Positions 18,036 to 26,247 of a stretch of 45,897 nucleotides of DNA are shown here, in pieces; positions within the stretch are counted from its first letter, which is position 1, and every line of letters starts with the position of its first letter. The position numbers and the translations under genes are program-made. The notes below the pieces were generated by a model. That model had not been told where the DNA came from. It saw only the letters and a program-made list of their open reading frames with translations, and searched no databases. The DNA is from Sphaerobacteraceae bacterium (GTDB lineage: Bacteria; Chloroflexota; Chloroflexia; Thermomicrobiales; Thermomicrobiaceae): positions 1 to 45,897 of the forward strand of contig REEK01000103.1 in NCBI GenBank assembly GCA_007695115.1, read 5' to 3'.

Positions 18036-18869
18036 ATGGGAACGCTGTACATCGTCGGGACACCGATCGGCAATCTGGAAGACATGACCTATCGGGCGGT
18101 CCGGATTCTGGAGAACGTCGATCTCATCGCGGCCGAAGACACCCGACACTCGGGGCGCTTGTTGCAGCACTTCGATGTTCGCGCCCGGTTGATCAGTTTT
18201 CATGGGGATTCTTCTGAAATTCGGATCGAGGAGATTCTCGATGTGCTGGCAGATGGCGATGTTGCGCTGATCACGGATGCCGGGATGCCGGGTATCTCCG
18301 ATCCCGGTGTGGAGCTTGTGCGTGCGGTATCCAGCGCGGGAATCGATATCGAAGTGATCCCCGGGCCGTCGGCCGTCACTTCGGCCGTTGCACTCTCCGG
18401 GCTGGTTGATGCTGGATTCCTGTTCGCCGGATATGCGCCGCGGCGAAGTCGCGATCGGGTGCCGTTCTTCACACGGGTGCTGGGAACGGGTTACCCGGTG
18501 GTGGTGTTCGAATCGCCGCACCGTATAGTGGATAGCCTGGCCGACCTGGCCGGTATCTATCCAGATCAGCCGGTGGCGGTTTGCCGGGAGTTGACCAAGC
18601 TGCACGAGACGGTCTACCGAGGATCAGTAGCTGAAGTGGTGGCGCAGATCGGTGATCCACCTCCACCGGGGGAGTATGTAGTGGTCATTTCGGCGCTGGT
18701 TGATTCCGGTTCGGACGTTGATGACGTGGGAGAGGCCGAGACTATTGCCCGGACCTTGCTGGATCAGGGGCTGGCAACCAGCAAGGTAGCCCGCGAGGTG
18801 GCCCGAACCTGCCGGATCAGCCGCAGCGACGCTTATGATCTGGTACTGAAACTGAAAGATGAATCCTGA
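18036..18869 (+). CDS. rsmI: 16S rRNA (cytidine-2'-O-)-methyltransferase RsmI
   Basis: RsmI methylates the ribose of cytidine 1402 in the decoding centre of 16S rRNA using S-adenosylmethionine. The 277-residue protein has every hallmark of this tetrapyrrole-methylase-fold enzyme: LYIVGTPIGNLEDMTYRA at the start, AAEDTRHSGRLL, ALITDAGMPGISDPG, IPGPSAVTSAVALSG and VFESPHRI. The C-terminal helical segment (LLDQGLATSKVAREVART) matches the short extra domain of RsmI. AGGAG lies about 9 bases before the ATG. It is transcribed divergently from dnaX. Confidence 0.97.
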   Translation: MGTLYIVGTPIGNLEDMTYRAVRILENVDLIAAEDTRHSGRLLQHFDVRARLISFHGDSSEIRIEEILDVLADGDVALITDAGMPGISDPGVELVRAVSSAGIDIEVIPGPSAVTSAVALSGLVDAGFLFAGYAPRRSRDRVPFFTRVLGTGYPVVVFESPHRIVDSLADLAGIYPDQPVAVCRELTKLHETVYRGSVAEVVAQIGDPPPPGEYVVVISALVDSGSDVDDVGEAETIARTLLDQGLATSKVAREVARTCRISRSDAYDLVLKLKDES

Positions 18870-19165
18870 CGGGGCGAAGCAGCGGGGGAGAATCGGGGCA
18901 TTAAAAGACGACCCCGACGAGCCTTCCGGACATCGACACTCTTCCACGAACTCTTGCTAACTTCCAACGTACCGGCCTTCACCGTACCGCCACAAGCAGC
19001 TGAATTTCCGTAATCGGCTGAACAGTTTCCCGTTCGTCCGCTTGATCAGGCTCTTCACACCCAATCGGAACTACCTACGTGATGAATATCAGTTCGGCAG
19101 TGTGTCGATCCGTGGTCAACTCCTCGGGATCGTTAAGAAGATATTAGTCGGTTTCAGACGGTCTG

Positions 19166-19486
19166 TCAAGAGGTTTTCGAGAACGAATTGCTAGACTCTT
19201 TCGATCCGGAATCTGGCTCTTCGGTGCTGTCGTCGTCAGGTTCAACTGGCTCGTAGTTCGTGTCCTCGCTGAGTTCGCTGCCAAATGCGGACCCCAACGC
19301 AATGCCGAATCCCATTCCGATCGCTAGCCCGATGGCCAGATTGTCCAGCGCCATACCGATCGCGACACCGAAACTGAGGCCGATGGCAATACCCATTCCC
19401 ATGCCACCGGCCGTTGCGGCGCCTTGTCCTTTCGGACTGGTGTGCTCCTGCTTCTGATCCGTCTGTTTGTCGTTGTTCGGGCTCAT
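19166..19486 (-). CDS. Small glycine-zipper membrane-associated protein
   Basis: A 106-residue protein of unknown function. A charged, glutamine/lysine-rich N-terminus is followed by a hydrophobic central block (about residues 27-70) of alternating small and aliphatic residues such as GMGMGIAIGLSFGVAIGMA, with Gly/Ala every two to four positions. This glycine-zipper pattern packs helices in membranes or forms oligomers. The C-terminal 35 residues are acidic and serine-rich, probably disordered. The ATG at 19486 is preferred to that at 19498 because TGAGG stands six bases before it. It is a single gene on the minus strand downstream of the alcohol dehydrogenase. Confidence 0.65.
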   Translation of the reverse strand: MSPNNDKQTDQKQEHTSPKGQGAATAGGMGMGIAIGLSFGVAIGMALDNLAIGLAIGMGFGIALGSAFGSELSEDTNYEPVEPDDDSTEEPDSGSKESSNSFSKTS

Positions 19487-19524
19487 CGGGTGCCTCATCG
19501 GGATGATTCGTGCACTGCTCGAGT

Positions 19525-20598
19525 CTATTCGTACATGATTACGCCGCGGGCAACTTCTCCGGCTTTGAGCGCATCGAAAGCCTCGTTGACCTGCTCCAGC
19601 TTGAAGCGGCGGGAGATCAACTGATCGATCTTGATGCGCCCATCGAGGTAAAGATCGATGTAGCGTGGAATATCGGCATGCGGGCGAACCGAGCCGTAGA
19701 AACAGCCCTGAATCGCTTTGCCGGAGCGCATCAGTTCGTTGAGGTTGAACCCAACCTCTTCATCAGAAGCTCCCAGTCCAACAACGACCGCCGTACCGCC
19801 GTTCCGGGCTGCATCATAGGCCTGCTTGATCGTCTCCGGTCGGCCGATGACCTCGAAGACATAATCGGCACCGCGTCCGTGGGTCAGATTCTTGATCTCC
19901 TGCACGGCATCGGTATCGCCGGCGTTGACCAGATGGGTTGCCCCGAACTGCTGAGCCAGCTCCAGCTTGCGCTCGACCAGATCGACGGCGATTACCCGTG
20001 AGGCTCCGGCCAGGGCCGCCCCTTGCACGACATTCATACCCACACCGCCGACGCCGATCACCGCGACGGTGTCGCCTGGCTTGACGTTGACCGTGCTGGT
20101 GGTTGCTCCAAGACCGGTGGTTACTCCACAGGCGAGCAATGCCGCGCACTCGATCGGTAGCTCTTCCGGCACTTTGACCAGGTTGGAGGCAGAGACATTG
20201 ACGTACTCGGCGAATGATCCGACACCGAGTAGCTGGGTGAAGCGCTCTTCTTTCCGGATAAAGCGCGGATATCCGGGGAGCGGTGTGGTGCAGAGATAGT
20301 CTTCGCCGGTATTGCAGAAGTGACAGTTCCCACACTTCGAGCCGAACATGATTGTCACGCGATCACCCGGTTGGACCGAGGTAACACCGGGACCGACTGC
20401 CTCAACCACACCGGCGCCTTCGTGCCCAAGAATGAGCGGCGGCTTGAAAGGCGTCTCCCGGTTGATGTGGTGAAGATCAGAGTGGCAGACCCCGCTGGCC
20501 TGGATCTTCACTCGAGCGTCACCTGGTTCGAGATCAGCAAGATCGATCTCTTCGATCTTCAGGGGTGTTCGACGTTCCCAGAGAACTGCAGCTTTCAT
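19525..20598 (-). CDS. Zinc-dependent alcohol dehydrogenase (MDR superfamily)
   Basis: A 357-residue medium-chain dehydrogenase that would interconvert an alcohol and an aldehyde or ketone with NAD(P). Zinc ligands are visible: catalytic C38 and H59/E60 (LGHEGAG) and four structural cysteines C89, C92, C95 and C103. The Rossmann motif VIGVGGVGMNVVQGA lies near the middle. The sequence resembles the class III/NDMA-dependent or aryl-alcohol dehydrogenase group more than simple ethanol dehydrogenases, but the substrate is uncertain. ATG 20598 has AAAGGAG about 10 bases upstream; the ATG at 20622 does not. Two adjacent palindromes lie immediately upstream, suggesting repressor control. Confidence 0.9.
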   Translation of the reverse strand: MKAAVLWERRTPLKIEEIDLADLEPGDARVKIQASGVCHSDLHHINRETPFKPPLILGHEGAGVVEAVGPGVTSVQPGDRVTIMFGSKCGNCHFCNTGEDYLCTTPLPGYPRFIRKEERFTQLLGVGSFAEYVNVSASNLVKVPEELPIECAALLACGVTTGLGATTSTVNVKPGDTVAVIGVGGVGMNVVQGAALAGASRVIAVDLVERKLELAQQFGATHLVNAGDTDAVQEIKNLTHGRGADYVFEVIGRPETIKQAYDAARNGGTAVVVGLGASDEEVGFNLNELMRSGKAIQGCFYGSVRPHADIPRYIDLYLDGRIKIDQLISRRFKLEQVNEAFDALKAGEVARGVIMYE

Positions 20599-20626
20599 GG
20601 TCCGAATGCTCCTTTGCCACATGTTT

Positions 20627-20658
20627 TGACATCGGTGTCACTGATTGGACACAGTGTC
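20627..20658. promoter_or_regulatory. Paired palindromic operator candidates
   Basis: TGACATCGGTGTCA (20627-20640) and GACACAGTGTC (20648-20658) are two inverted repeats built from the same TGACA/TGTC half-sites. Their centres lie about 20 bp apart, two helical turns, so two dimers could bind one DNA face. They sit 28-60 bases before the alcohol dehydrogenase ATG. The binding protein is unknown. Confidence 0.45.
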
Positions 20659-20716
20659 GTCCAGGATCGTGAAGTTGTCCAGAGGGGGTGGAGGCCGGAT
20701 GACCCGGCGAAACCGG

Positions 20717-21196
20717 TTAGTGGGATCGCTTCCAGTCCCCGGACTTTCCGCCAGTCTTCTCTTCCAGACGAATATCAGTGATCACCATCCAGCGGTCGAC
20801 CGCTTTGACCATGTCATAGATCGTGAGGGCGGCGATGTTGACGGCGGTGAGCGCTTCCATCTCCACGCCGGTCTTGCCGGTGGTCTCCACGGCAGCCTCG
20901 ATATCGACGGCGTTTTCGACTGAATTCGGAGTCAGTGTCAGCTTGACCGACGTCAGCGGCAATGGATGGCAGAGCGGGATGAGATCCGAGGTGCGCTTGG
21001 ATGCCATGATTCCGGCGATTTCGGCAACTCCGAGCACATCGCCCTTGCCGGCTTCTCCGGATTCGATCAGGGCCAATGTCTCCGGCAGCATCGTTATTCG
21101 TCCACGGGCGACAGCTCGTCGCTTTGTTGACTCTTTACTTCCGACATCGACCATGTGCGCCCGACCGTGTTCGTCGAAGTGTGTCAGTTCACTCAT
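20717..21196 (-). CDS. moaC: Cyclic pyranopterin monophosphate synthase MoaC
   Basis: MoaC converts the MoaA product to cyclic pyranopterin monophosphate, the first stable molybdenum-cofactor intermediate. The 159-residue protein is standard length. It carries the family opening [16 protein letters not shown], the substrate-binding [15 protein letters not shown], and [10 protein letters not shown] and [10 protein letters not shown], which contain the catalytic region. The start overlaps the end of the upstream EamA transporter gene by 8 bp, suggesting translational coupling. No other molybdenum-cofactor gene is in the window. Confidence 0.97.
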   Translation of the reverse strand: MSELTHFDEHGRAHMVDVGSKESTKRRAVARGRITMLPETLALIESGEAGKGDVLGVAEIAGIMASKRTSDLIPLCHPLPLTSVKLTLTPNSVENAVDIEAAVETTGKTGVEMEALTAVNIAALTIYDMVKAVDRWMVITDIRLEEKTGGKSGDWKRSH

Positions 21197-22166
21197 CGGT
21201 ATCAGATCCCTTTCCTGTTTGTCCGGATGCCTTTTCAGCCCGGTAGCGCCGGAGGATTCGATCTACTGGGCCGCTCCGGGTGGTGTTGGTGATGATAACG
21301 CCGGTCAGAATCGTCAGCCCACCAAGGAGAACGAAAATCGTGATGCGCTCACCGAGGAGCAGCCAGGCACCGAGCGCGCCGAAGACCGGAACCATGTAGA
21401 CATAAACGGCGATCTGCGTTGGCTCCAGAATGCTGAGTCCACGGTACCAGAGCAGATACGCGACGACGAGCGCCAGCACGGCGCTGACTGTGAGCGCCAG
21501 CCACTGGGTAGGGCCAAACGTCCGGGTTACGGTGATGAGTTCGGTATTGACCAGCAGGAACGGCAGCAGCGGCAGGGAGCCGGCGATGGTGGTGACCCCG
21601 ACGAACTGCACGGGATCATATCGGCCCTGGAGCGGCTTGCTCAGTACGGTGTAGAAGGCCCAGGCGAGGGGACCACCCATCGTGATTAGCACGCCAAGCG
21701 CGTTCTGGATGCTGAACTCGGCTTCCTGACCGCCGTAGAGGAGCACGATCAGAAATCCGGAGAAGGCGATGATCACGCCGAATATTTTCCGGCCGGTCAT
21801 CGGTTCTCCGACGAGGATGCGCGAGATGATCGCCGTGAAGACCGGGTTTCCCGTGACGATGAGGCTGGCGACGGCTGCCGGAATGAGCTGGGTACCGAAG
21901 GCGATTGCCGAGGTGTTGATCGTCACGCCAAGGATGGCGATCACGAGCAGCATCGGGATGTCGGCCCGTTGAATCTTCGGAATGCCGCGAGCCATTATCA
22001 GCACGATCGGAATGAACACGAGGCTCGCCATCAGCAGGCGAAGCACAACCACGTTGCCCGGGCTGATGGTATCCAGAAGATGCTTGATGGAGACGAAGTT
22101 CGAGCCCCAGAAGATTGCCACGCAGAGCAGGGACAGATGGATCAGGACGACGGAACGATCAGGAAT
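21189..22166 (-). CDS. EamA/DMT-family transporter
   Basis: An integral membrane protein of the drug/metabolite transporter superfamily with about ten hydrophobic helices in two repeated halves; the first begins near [19 protein letters not shown]. Members export amino acids, metabolites or drugs; the substrate is not predictable. The reading frame opens at a TTG (22196) with no ribosome binding site. An ATT at 22166 lies 7 bases after GGGAGG (complement of 22174-22179) and gives the family-typical short N-terminus, so I use it, giving 325 residues; TTG would give 335. The basic C-terminus overlaps moaC by 8 bp. A strong terminator separates it from pntB. Confidence 0.85.
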   Translation of the reverse strand: MPDRSVVLIHLSLLCVAIFWGSNFVSIKHLLDTISPGNVVVLRLLMASLVFIPIVLIMARGIPKIQRADIPMLLVIAILGVTINTSAIAFGTQLIPAAVASLIVTGNPVFTAIISRILVGEPMTGRKIFGVIIAFSGFLIVLLYGGQEAEFSIQNALGVLITMGGPLAWAFYTVLSKPLQGRYDPVQFVGVTTIAGSLPLLPFLLVNTELITVTRTFGPTQWLALTVSAVLALVVAYLLWYRGLSILEPTQIAVYVYMVPVFGALGAWLLLGERITIFVLLGGLTILTGVIITNTTRSGPVDRILRRYRAEKASGQTGKGSDTDE

Positions 22167-22235
22167 GGGACGACCTCCCGGAAACGATCGAGACAAAGCC
22201 GATTCATTCTACGCGAAACCGGGTCGCGCAAAAGA

Positions 22236-22279
22236 GAACCCCCGGCCAGAGTTCGAGTCGAAACTCCAGCCGGGGGTTC
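22236..22279 (-). terminator. Rho-independent terminator of the pnt operon
   Basis: GAACCCCCGGC (22236-22246) and GCCGGGGGTTC (22269-22279) form a perfect 11-bp stem. A nested GAGTT/AACTC stem inside extends it after a short internal bulge. Read leftward, the hairpin is followed by CTCTTTTG, a T tract. It starts 25 bases past the pntB stop. Confidence 0.85.
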
Positions 22280-22303
22280 AGCGTGTCGTTACGTGTCCTT
22301 GCT

Positions 22304-23698
22304 CTAGACGTTCTTGACTGCCGCGATGACGTCGGCGAGCGCAGCCTTGGCGTCGCCGAAGAGCATGCGGGTCTTGTCCAGATGGAAGAGATCGTTCTCG
22401 ATACCAGCAAAGCCTGGCTTCATCGATCGCTTCATGACGATGATCGTCTGCGCGGAATCAGCATTCAGGATCGGCATACCGTAGATCGGGCTGCTCTGAT
22501 CCGTGCGTGCCGCCGGGTTGACGACGTCGTTGGCACCGACAACCAGTACGACATCGGTTCGCTGGAATTCACCATTGATCTGCTCCATCTCGAAGAGCTG
22601 ATCGTATGGCACGTTCGCTTCGGCCAGAAGCACATTCATATGACCAGGCATACGTCCAGCAACCGGATGGATGGCATAGCGTACATTGACGTTGCGCTTG
22701 TCCAGCTCATCGGCCAGCTCACGAATGGCGTGCTGTGCCTGCGCCACGGCCAGACCATACCCTGGAACGATGATGACGTTCTGAGCATAGCCGAGCATCA
22801 CGGCGGCGTCGTCTGCGTTGGTCTGGCGGATCGGCTTGGCTTCGCCGTCTGCAGCGGCCGGGCCAGCACCAGCGGCACCGAAGGCACCGAAGAAGACGTT
22901 GCTGAGAGGTCGGTTCATCGCCTGACTCATGAGTACCGTCAGGAGCATACCGGAGGCACCGACGAGGGCACCGGCAATGACCAGGATCTGATTATCGAGC
23001 ACGAAACCGGCAGCCGCAGCGGCCAGACCGGTCATCGAGTTCAACAGCGAGACCACCACCGGCATGTCGCCACCCCCGATTGGGATGACCAGCGCGATGC
23101 CGAGAACCAGTGCAACGGCGAACATGATCCAGACCGTGGTTTCCTGTCCGCCCATGGCGAGCAGGTAGACCCAGGTAGCGCCAACTGCAAGCACGAGCAG
23201 AATCGACGCAGGCATCTGAATCGGACTTCGGATTGCGCCACTCGGGATTATCTCGTGCAGCTTGCCACCGGCGATCAGACTACCGGTCAGGGCGATACAG
23301 CCAACGGTAACCCCGAAGGCGACCGAGAGACCTTCACCGGCTGAGACTTCTCCATCACGGGCGAACTTCATGAACTCGCCAACGGCGATTACAGCCGCCG
23401 TACCACCACCCATGCCGTTGAACAGGGCGACGAGCTGCGGCATGGCGGTCATCTGAACCTTGCGGGCCAGATAGTAGCCGATACCGCCACCGATCAGCGT
23501 ACCGATGATGATTGTCCAGAAGGTACTGATCTCGGGATCGATGAGCGTTGCGACAAAAGCGAGAGTCATAGCCCCAATGGCGAGCTGGTTACCCTGCCGG
23601 GCGGATGCCGGCGCGCTAAGCCGCTTGAGACCGATGATGAAGAGCGCAGCAGAAATGATATAGGCGATATGAATTACGGATTCGCGAAAATCCTCCAT
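22304..23698 (-). CDS. pntB: NAD(P) transhydrogenase subunit beta
   Basis: The 464-residue beta subunit of proton-translocating transhydrogenase, which uses the proton gradient to reduce NADP with NADH. The N-terminal two thirds has about eight to nine membrane helices with conserved phrases (VALFNGMGGGTAAVIAVGE, GGGDMPVVVSLLNSMTGLAA). The C-terminal domain III binds NADP(H), with VPGYGLAVAQAQ and VVGANDVVNPAA. The ATG at 23698 shares a base with the stop of the preceding small subunit (TAATG), a sign of translational coupling. It is the last gene before the terminator. Confidence 0.97.
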   Translation of the reverse strand: MEDFRESVIHIAYIISAALFIIGLKRLSAPASARQGNQLAIGAMTLAFVATLIDPEISTFWTIIIGTLIGGGIGYYLARKVQMTAMPQLVALFNGMGGGTAAVIAVGEFMKFARDGEVSAGEGLSVAFGVTVGCIALTGSLIAGGKLHEIIPSGAIRSPIQMPASILLVLAVGATWVYLLAMGGQETTVWIMFAVALVLGIALVIPIGGGDMPVVVSLLNSMTGLAAAAAGFVLDNQILVIAGALVGASGMLLTVLMSQAMNRPLSNVFFGAFGAAGAGPAAADGEAKPIRQTNADDAAVMLGYAQNVIIVPGYGLAVAQAQHAIRELADELDKRNVNVRYAIHPVAGRMPGHMNVLLAEANVPYDQLFEMEQINGEFQRTDVVLVVGANDVVNPAARTDQSSPIYGMPILNADSAQTIIVMKRSMKPGFAGIENDLFHLDKTRMLFGDAKAALADVIAAVKNV

Positions 23699-23994
23699 TA
23701 CTGCCCCTCCACCGGCTTCTTCTTGAACATCTCGAGCATTCGGTCAGTTACGGCAAATCCACCGACTGCGTTCCCAGCGCCGAGGATCACACCGATGAGT
23801 CCCAGCGCGTGCAACAGGGTGCTATCGGCCGCACCGGCTACCAGCATCGCACCGATAAGCACGATGCCGTGGATTGCGTTGGTGGCCGACATCAACGGGG
23901 TGTGCAGCGTGGCTGGCACCCGGTTGATCAGTTCGATCCCCAGGAACACCGTCAAGAGGAATACATAGATCGCGAGTACGAATTCGAGACTCAC
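23698..23994 (-). CDS. pntAB: NAD(P) transhydrogenase subunit alpha, membrane part
   Basis: A 98-residue membrane protein with three predicted helices, equivalent to the C-terminal membrane domain of E. coli PntA. It pairs with the soluble NAD-binding subunit and PntB in three-component transhydrogenases. The conserved HTPLMSATNAIHGIVLIGA segment is clear. I start it at GTG 23994: GGAGG lies 7 bases upstream and the start overlaps the pntAA stop in GTGA. An in-frame ATG at 24021 would overlap pntAA by 31 bp and has no such signal. Confidence 0.95.
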   Translation of the reverse strand: MSLEFVLAIYVFLLTVFLGIELINRVPATLHTPLMSATNAIHGIVLIGAMLVAGAADSTLLHALGLIGVILGAGNAVGGFAVTDRMLEMFKKKPVEGQ

Positions 23995-25169
23995 GAGGCC
24001 CCCTCCTTCTCCTTCATCCATTCGAGGGTCGGTCCGTGGAGAACCTCACCGTCGCGAGTCAGAACGACACCCTTCGTGATCTCGTCTTCCATGTTGAAGA
24101 TGATCTCGCCCTCTGGAGACAGGTGCTCCAGCAAGGTTGCCAGGTTCTTTGCGTACATCTGGCTGGCGTGGAAGGGCATCTTCGTCGGCAGATCGAACGG
24201 CGACATGATCGTCACGCCATGGACAACCGTTGTCTCGCCTGGCGTGGTTACCTCACAGTTGCCGCCCATTTCGCCAGCCATATCGAGGATGACCGATCCG
24301 GGCTGCATCTCTTTGACCGTGTCTTCTTTGATCAGGATCGGCGCCCGTCGTCCCGGGACCAGTGCGGTGGTGATCACCACATCGGACTTGAGCGCGTGGT
24401 TGTGTATCGCTTCCTGTTCCTTCTTGATGTGGTCCTCAGCCAGTTCCTTGGCGTACCCACCGGCAGCCTCAGCATCTTCTTCGAGATCGATATCGATGAA
24501 GGTCGCTCCGAGACTCTGGACCTGTTCCTTCACCACTGAGCGGGTGTCGAAGGCTTCCACCTGAGCGCCGAGTCGCTTTGCGGTGGCGATTGCCTGAAGG
24601 CCGGCCACGCCAGCACCCAGGACCAGCACTTTGGCCGGTGGAATCGTTCCCGCAGCCGTCATCAGGAGCGGGAAGAACTTGGGCAGGTGACTGGCGGCAA
24701 GCAGAACTGCCATATAGCCACCACAGGTGCTCATCGACGAGAGCACGTCCATCGACTGCGCCCGGGTGATGCGCGGAATCGCATCCATGCTGAGCGCGGT
24801 GACTTTCTGCTCAGCCAGCTTCACCACGTTTTCCTGATGGGAAAGAGGCTGGAGCAAGGCGATCAGTGTCTGGCCTTCGGAGAGAAGCGCGATCTCGTCG
24901 TCGGTTGGTCGCTGAATCTTCAGAATGACCGTGGCTTCGTCGTAGACGCCTTTCGCCGAATCAATCAGCTTGGCGCCGACTGCTTCGAAGGCGTCATCGG
25001 TAAATCCGGCCATCTCGCCTGCGCCCCGCTCGACAATGACTTCGAACGGCTTGCGGGAAAGCTGCCGGATGACATCCGGGGTCAATGCGACCCGCGTTTC
25101 CCCTTTTCGGGTCTCACGCGGAACACCGACACGGAGTTTTGTGGCTGCATCCGTATCTGTCGGGGGCAA
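23991..25169 (-). CDS. pntAA: NAD(P) transhydrogenase subunit alpha, NAD-binding part
   Basis: A 392-residue soluble domain I subunit that binds NAD(H). It has the alanine-dehydrogenase/transhydrogenase fold, opening with LRVGVPRETRKGETRVALTP, and a dinucleotide-binding LVLGAGVAGLQAIATAKRLG. The transhydrogenase phrase FDTRSVVKEQVQSLGA and the end of domain I (LDMAGEMGGNCEVT) fit PntA rather than alanine dehydrogenase. It starts with TTG 25169, with GAGGAG 8 bases upstream. It is first in pntAA-pntAB-pntB; genes overlap by one to four bases. Confidence 0.96.
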   Translation of the reverse strand: MPPTDTDAATKLRVGVPRETRKGETRVALTPDVIRQLSRKPFEVIVERGAGEMAGFTDDAFEAVGAKLIDSAKGVYDEATVILKIQRPTDDEIALLSEGQTLIALLQPLSHQENVVKLAEQKVTALSMDAIPRITRAQSMDVLSSMSTCGGYMAVLLAASHLPKFFPLLMTAAGTIPPAKVLVLGAGVAGLQAIATAKRLGAQVEAFDTRSVVKEQVQSLGATFIDIDLEEDAEAAGGYAKELAEDHIKKEQEAIHNHALKSDVVITTALVPGRRAPILIKEDTVKEMQPGSVILDMAGEMGGNCEVTTPGETTVVHGVTIMSPFDLPTKMPFHASQMYAKNLATLLEHLSPEGEIIFNMEDEITKGVVLTRDGEVLHGPTLEWMKEKEGAS

Positions 25170-25421
25170 GACCGTATCTCCTCGACACTCGACGGAGAAG
25201 TCGTCGCGCGGTCTTCTCCGTACCGAACTATTCGCTTCAGGTGAGCCGCGGCTCTGGTTCGTTCAGATCTTCAGATAGTGATTGGAAGTTGCCGCAATGA
25301 AATGGCACCCAACCCCAACGTAGCCTACCGACCGTCCCGGTCACCGTCAACTGCGCACACGCCTAAACGGAAACCGGGCAACAGTGACCGGTTCTCAGCC
25401 ATAGGTTCTGATGACTCGAGT

Positions 25422-25448
25422 CCAGGCAACTCGGCACGAGTTGCCTGG
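25422..25448 (-). terminator. Long perfect hairpin after the MerR-like gene
   Basis: CCAGGCAACTCG (25422-25433), loop GCA, CGAGTTGCCTGG (25437-25448) form a 12-bp perfect stem just 5 bases beyond the stop of the MerR-like gene. A self-complementary GACTCGAGTC (25413-25422) abuts it. No T tract follows leftward, so termination is likely but not classical. Confidence 0.6.
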
Positions 25449-25453
25449 TGAGC

Positions 25454-25702
25454 TTACCGGGAGTGATCGACCGTGCGGTCCGCGATGACCTGTCGACGTT
25501 CCTCTCTGAAAAAGTGATCGACCGATCGCTGACAGGATGCCAGCCACTGGATGACCTCAATCTGGGACGGCTCGTAGTACGGAACCATCCACAGCGTCTT
25601 CCAGGATCGTATCGGGACGACCATTCCTTCTTCTTCGAGCCGGCAAAGCTCGCGTTCTGACACTCTGGCGTAATCCAGTGCTTCAGAGCGCTTGAGTTTC
25701 AT
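25454..25702 (-). CDS. Small MerR-like HTH protein
   Basis: An 82-residue protein that looks like an isolated MerR-type winged-helix domain. MKLKRSEALDYARVSERELC resembles the helix-turn-helix, LEEEGMVVPIRS matches the usual EGLLxPxR, and PYYEPSQIEVIQWLASC matches the R/Y-Y-x-x-x-D/Q-I-x-x-L wing. It lacks the long dimerisation helix and effector domain of full MerR proteins. ATG 25702 is preferred; a TTG at 25738 would overlap the previous gene. It follows the unknown 168-residue gene and the dehydrogenase on the same strand, so may be co-transcribed and could regulate them. The role is inferred only. Confidence 0.6.
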   Translation of the reverse strand: MKLKRSEALDYARVSERELCRLEEEGMVVPIRSWKTLWMVPYYEPSQIEVIQWLASCQRSVDHFFREERRQVIADRTVDHSR

Positions 25703-25721
25703 CAGAATGTCCGATTCCTCA

Positions 25722-26228
25722 TCAGGTCCGTGATACAAGGATCGTCGGTGGCGGGCGGAACCCGCCGGCGCGCTCGACTACACGTCGCGCCTGAGCCTGA
25801 TCAATGATATCGACATGAATCAAGCCCGGTGCGATTCTGCCACAATGCGCGCTCAATGCGTCGACAAGTGAGGAATCGATCGCTTCGACGAGCGCGCGAA
25901 GCGCCGCAGTTTCCCGCTCAGCTCGTACAACCAGATAGATCGGGTCGGTCAGTTCCAGAGCAGGGGTGCCGAGTTCCTCGGCTTCGGGTAACTCATGCTC
26001 TTTGTAGACTGCTGTGACGCTGCAGTCCATGCGAACCAGCAGAATTCCCACCTGATGGGCCAGCTCGTGCCGAAAGTATTCGAGAGCGGAGAGTTCATTC
26101 TCGAGAATCTGGTCAAGCGCTTCGGAAGGACTCTCGAGATGAAGGCGTCCAGTGGTAACGGCTATCGCTCCATCCAGCATGTTGCGAGAAGCCCGGGAAA
26201 GATCTTCCACGATTGTTGTTGTCTGCAT
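25722..26228 (-). CDS. Conserved-looking hypothetical protein downstream of glutamate dehydrogenase
   Basis: I do not recognise this 168-residue soluble protein. The N-terminal half is mostly helical (VEDLSRASRNMLDGAIAVTT and a charged region), the C-terminal half alternates strand and helix (DPIYLVVRAERETAAL, GLIHVDIIDQAQARRVVERA), which could be a small ligand-binding fold. The ATG at 26228 has AGGAG 9 bases upstream, a good start; an in-frame GTG at 26246 lacks this. It begins 19 bases after the dehydrogenase stop and is followed by the MerR-like gene, so the three form a likely operon. A role in regulating or assembling the dehydrogenase is possible but unproven. Confidence 0.7.
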   Translation of the reverse strand: MQTTTIVEDLSRASRNMLDGAIAVTTGRLHLESPSEALDQILENELSALEYFRHELAHQVGILLVRMDCSVTAVYKEHELPEAEELGTPALELTDPIYLVVRAERETAALRALVEAIDSSLVDALSAHCGRIAPGLIHVDIIDQAQARRVVERAGGFRPPPTILVSRT

Positions 26229-26247
26229 TGTGTATGGCTCCTGCACG

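Noticed and set aside
18950-19193. Open plus-strand frame of about 78 codons ending near 19193 (including YRHKQLNFRNRLNSF)
   Set aside because: It lacks a start with a ribosome binding site and runs into the 3' end of the glycine-zipper gene. It could be a gene remnant but nothing identifies it.
22236-22279. GTTCGAGTC in the hairpin, like a tRNA T loop
   Set aside because: The remainder does not fold as a tRNA. The long perfect stem and following T tract identify a terminator.
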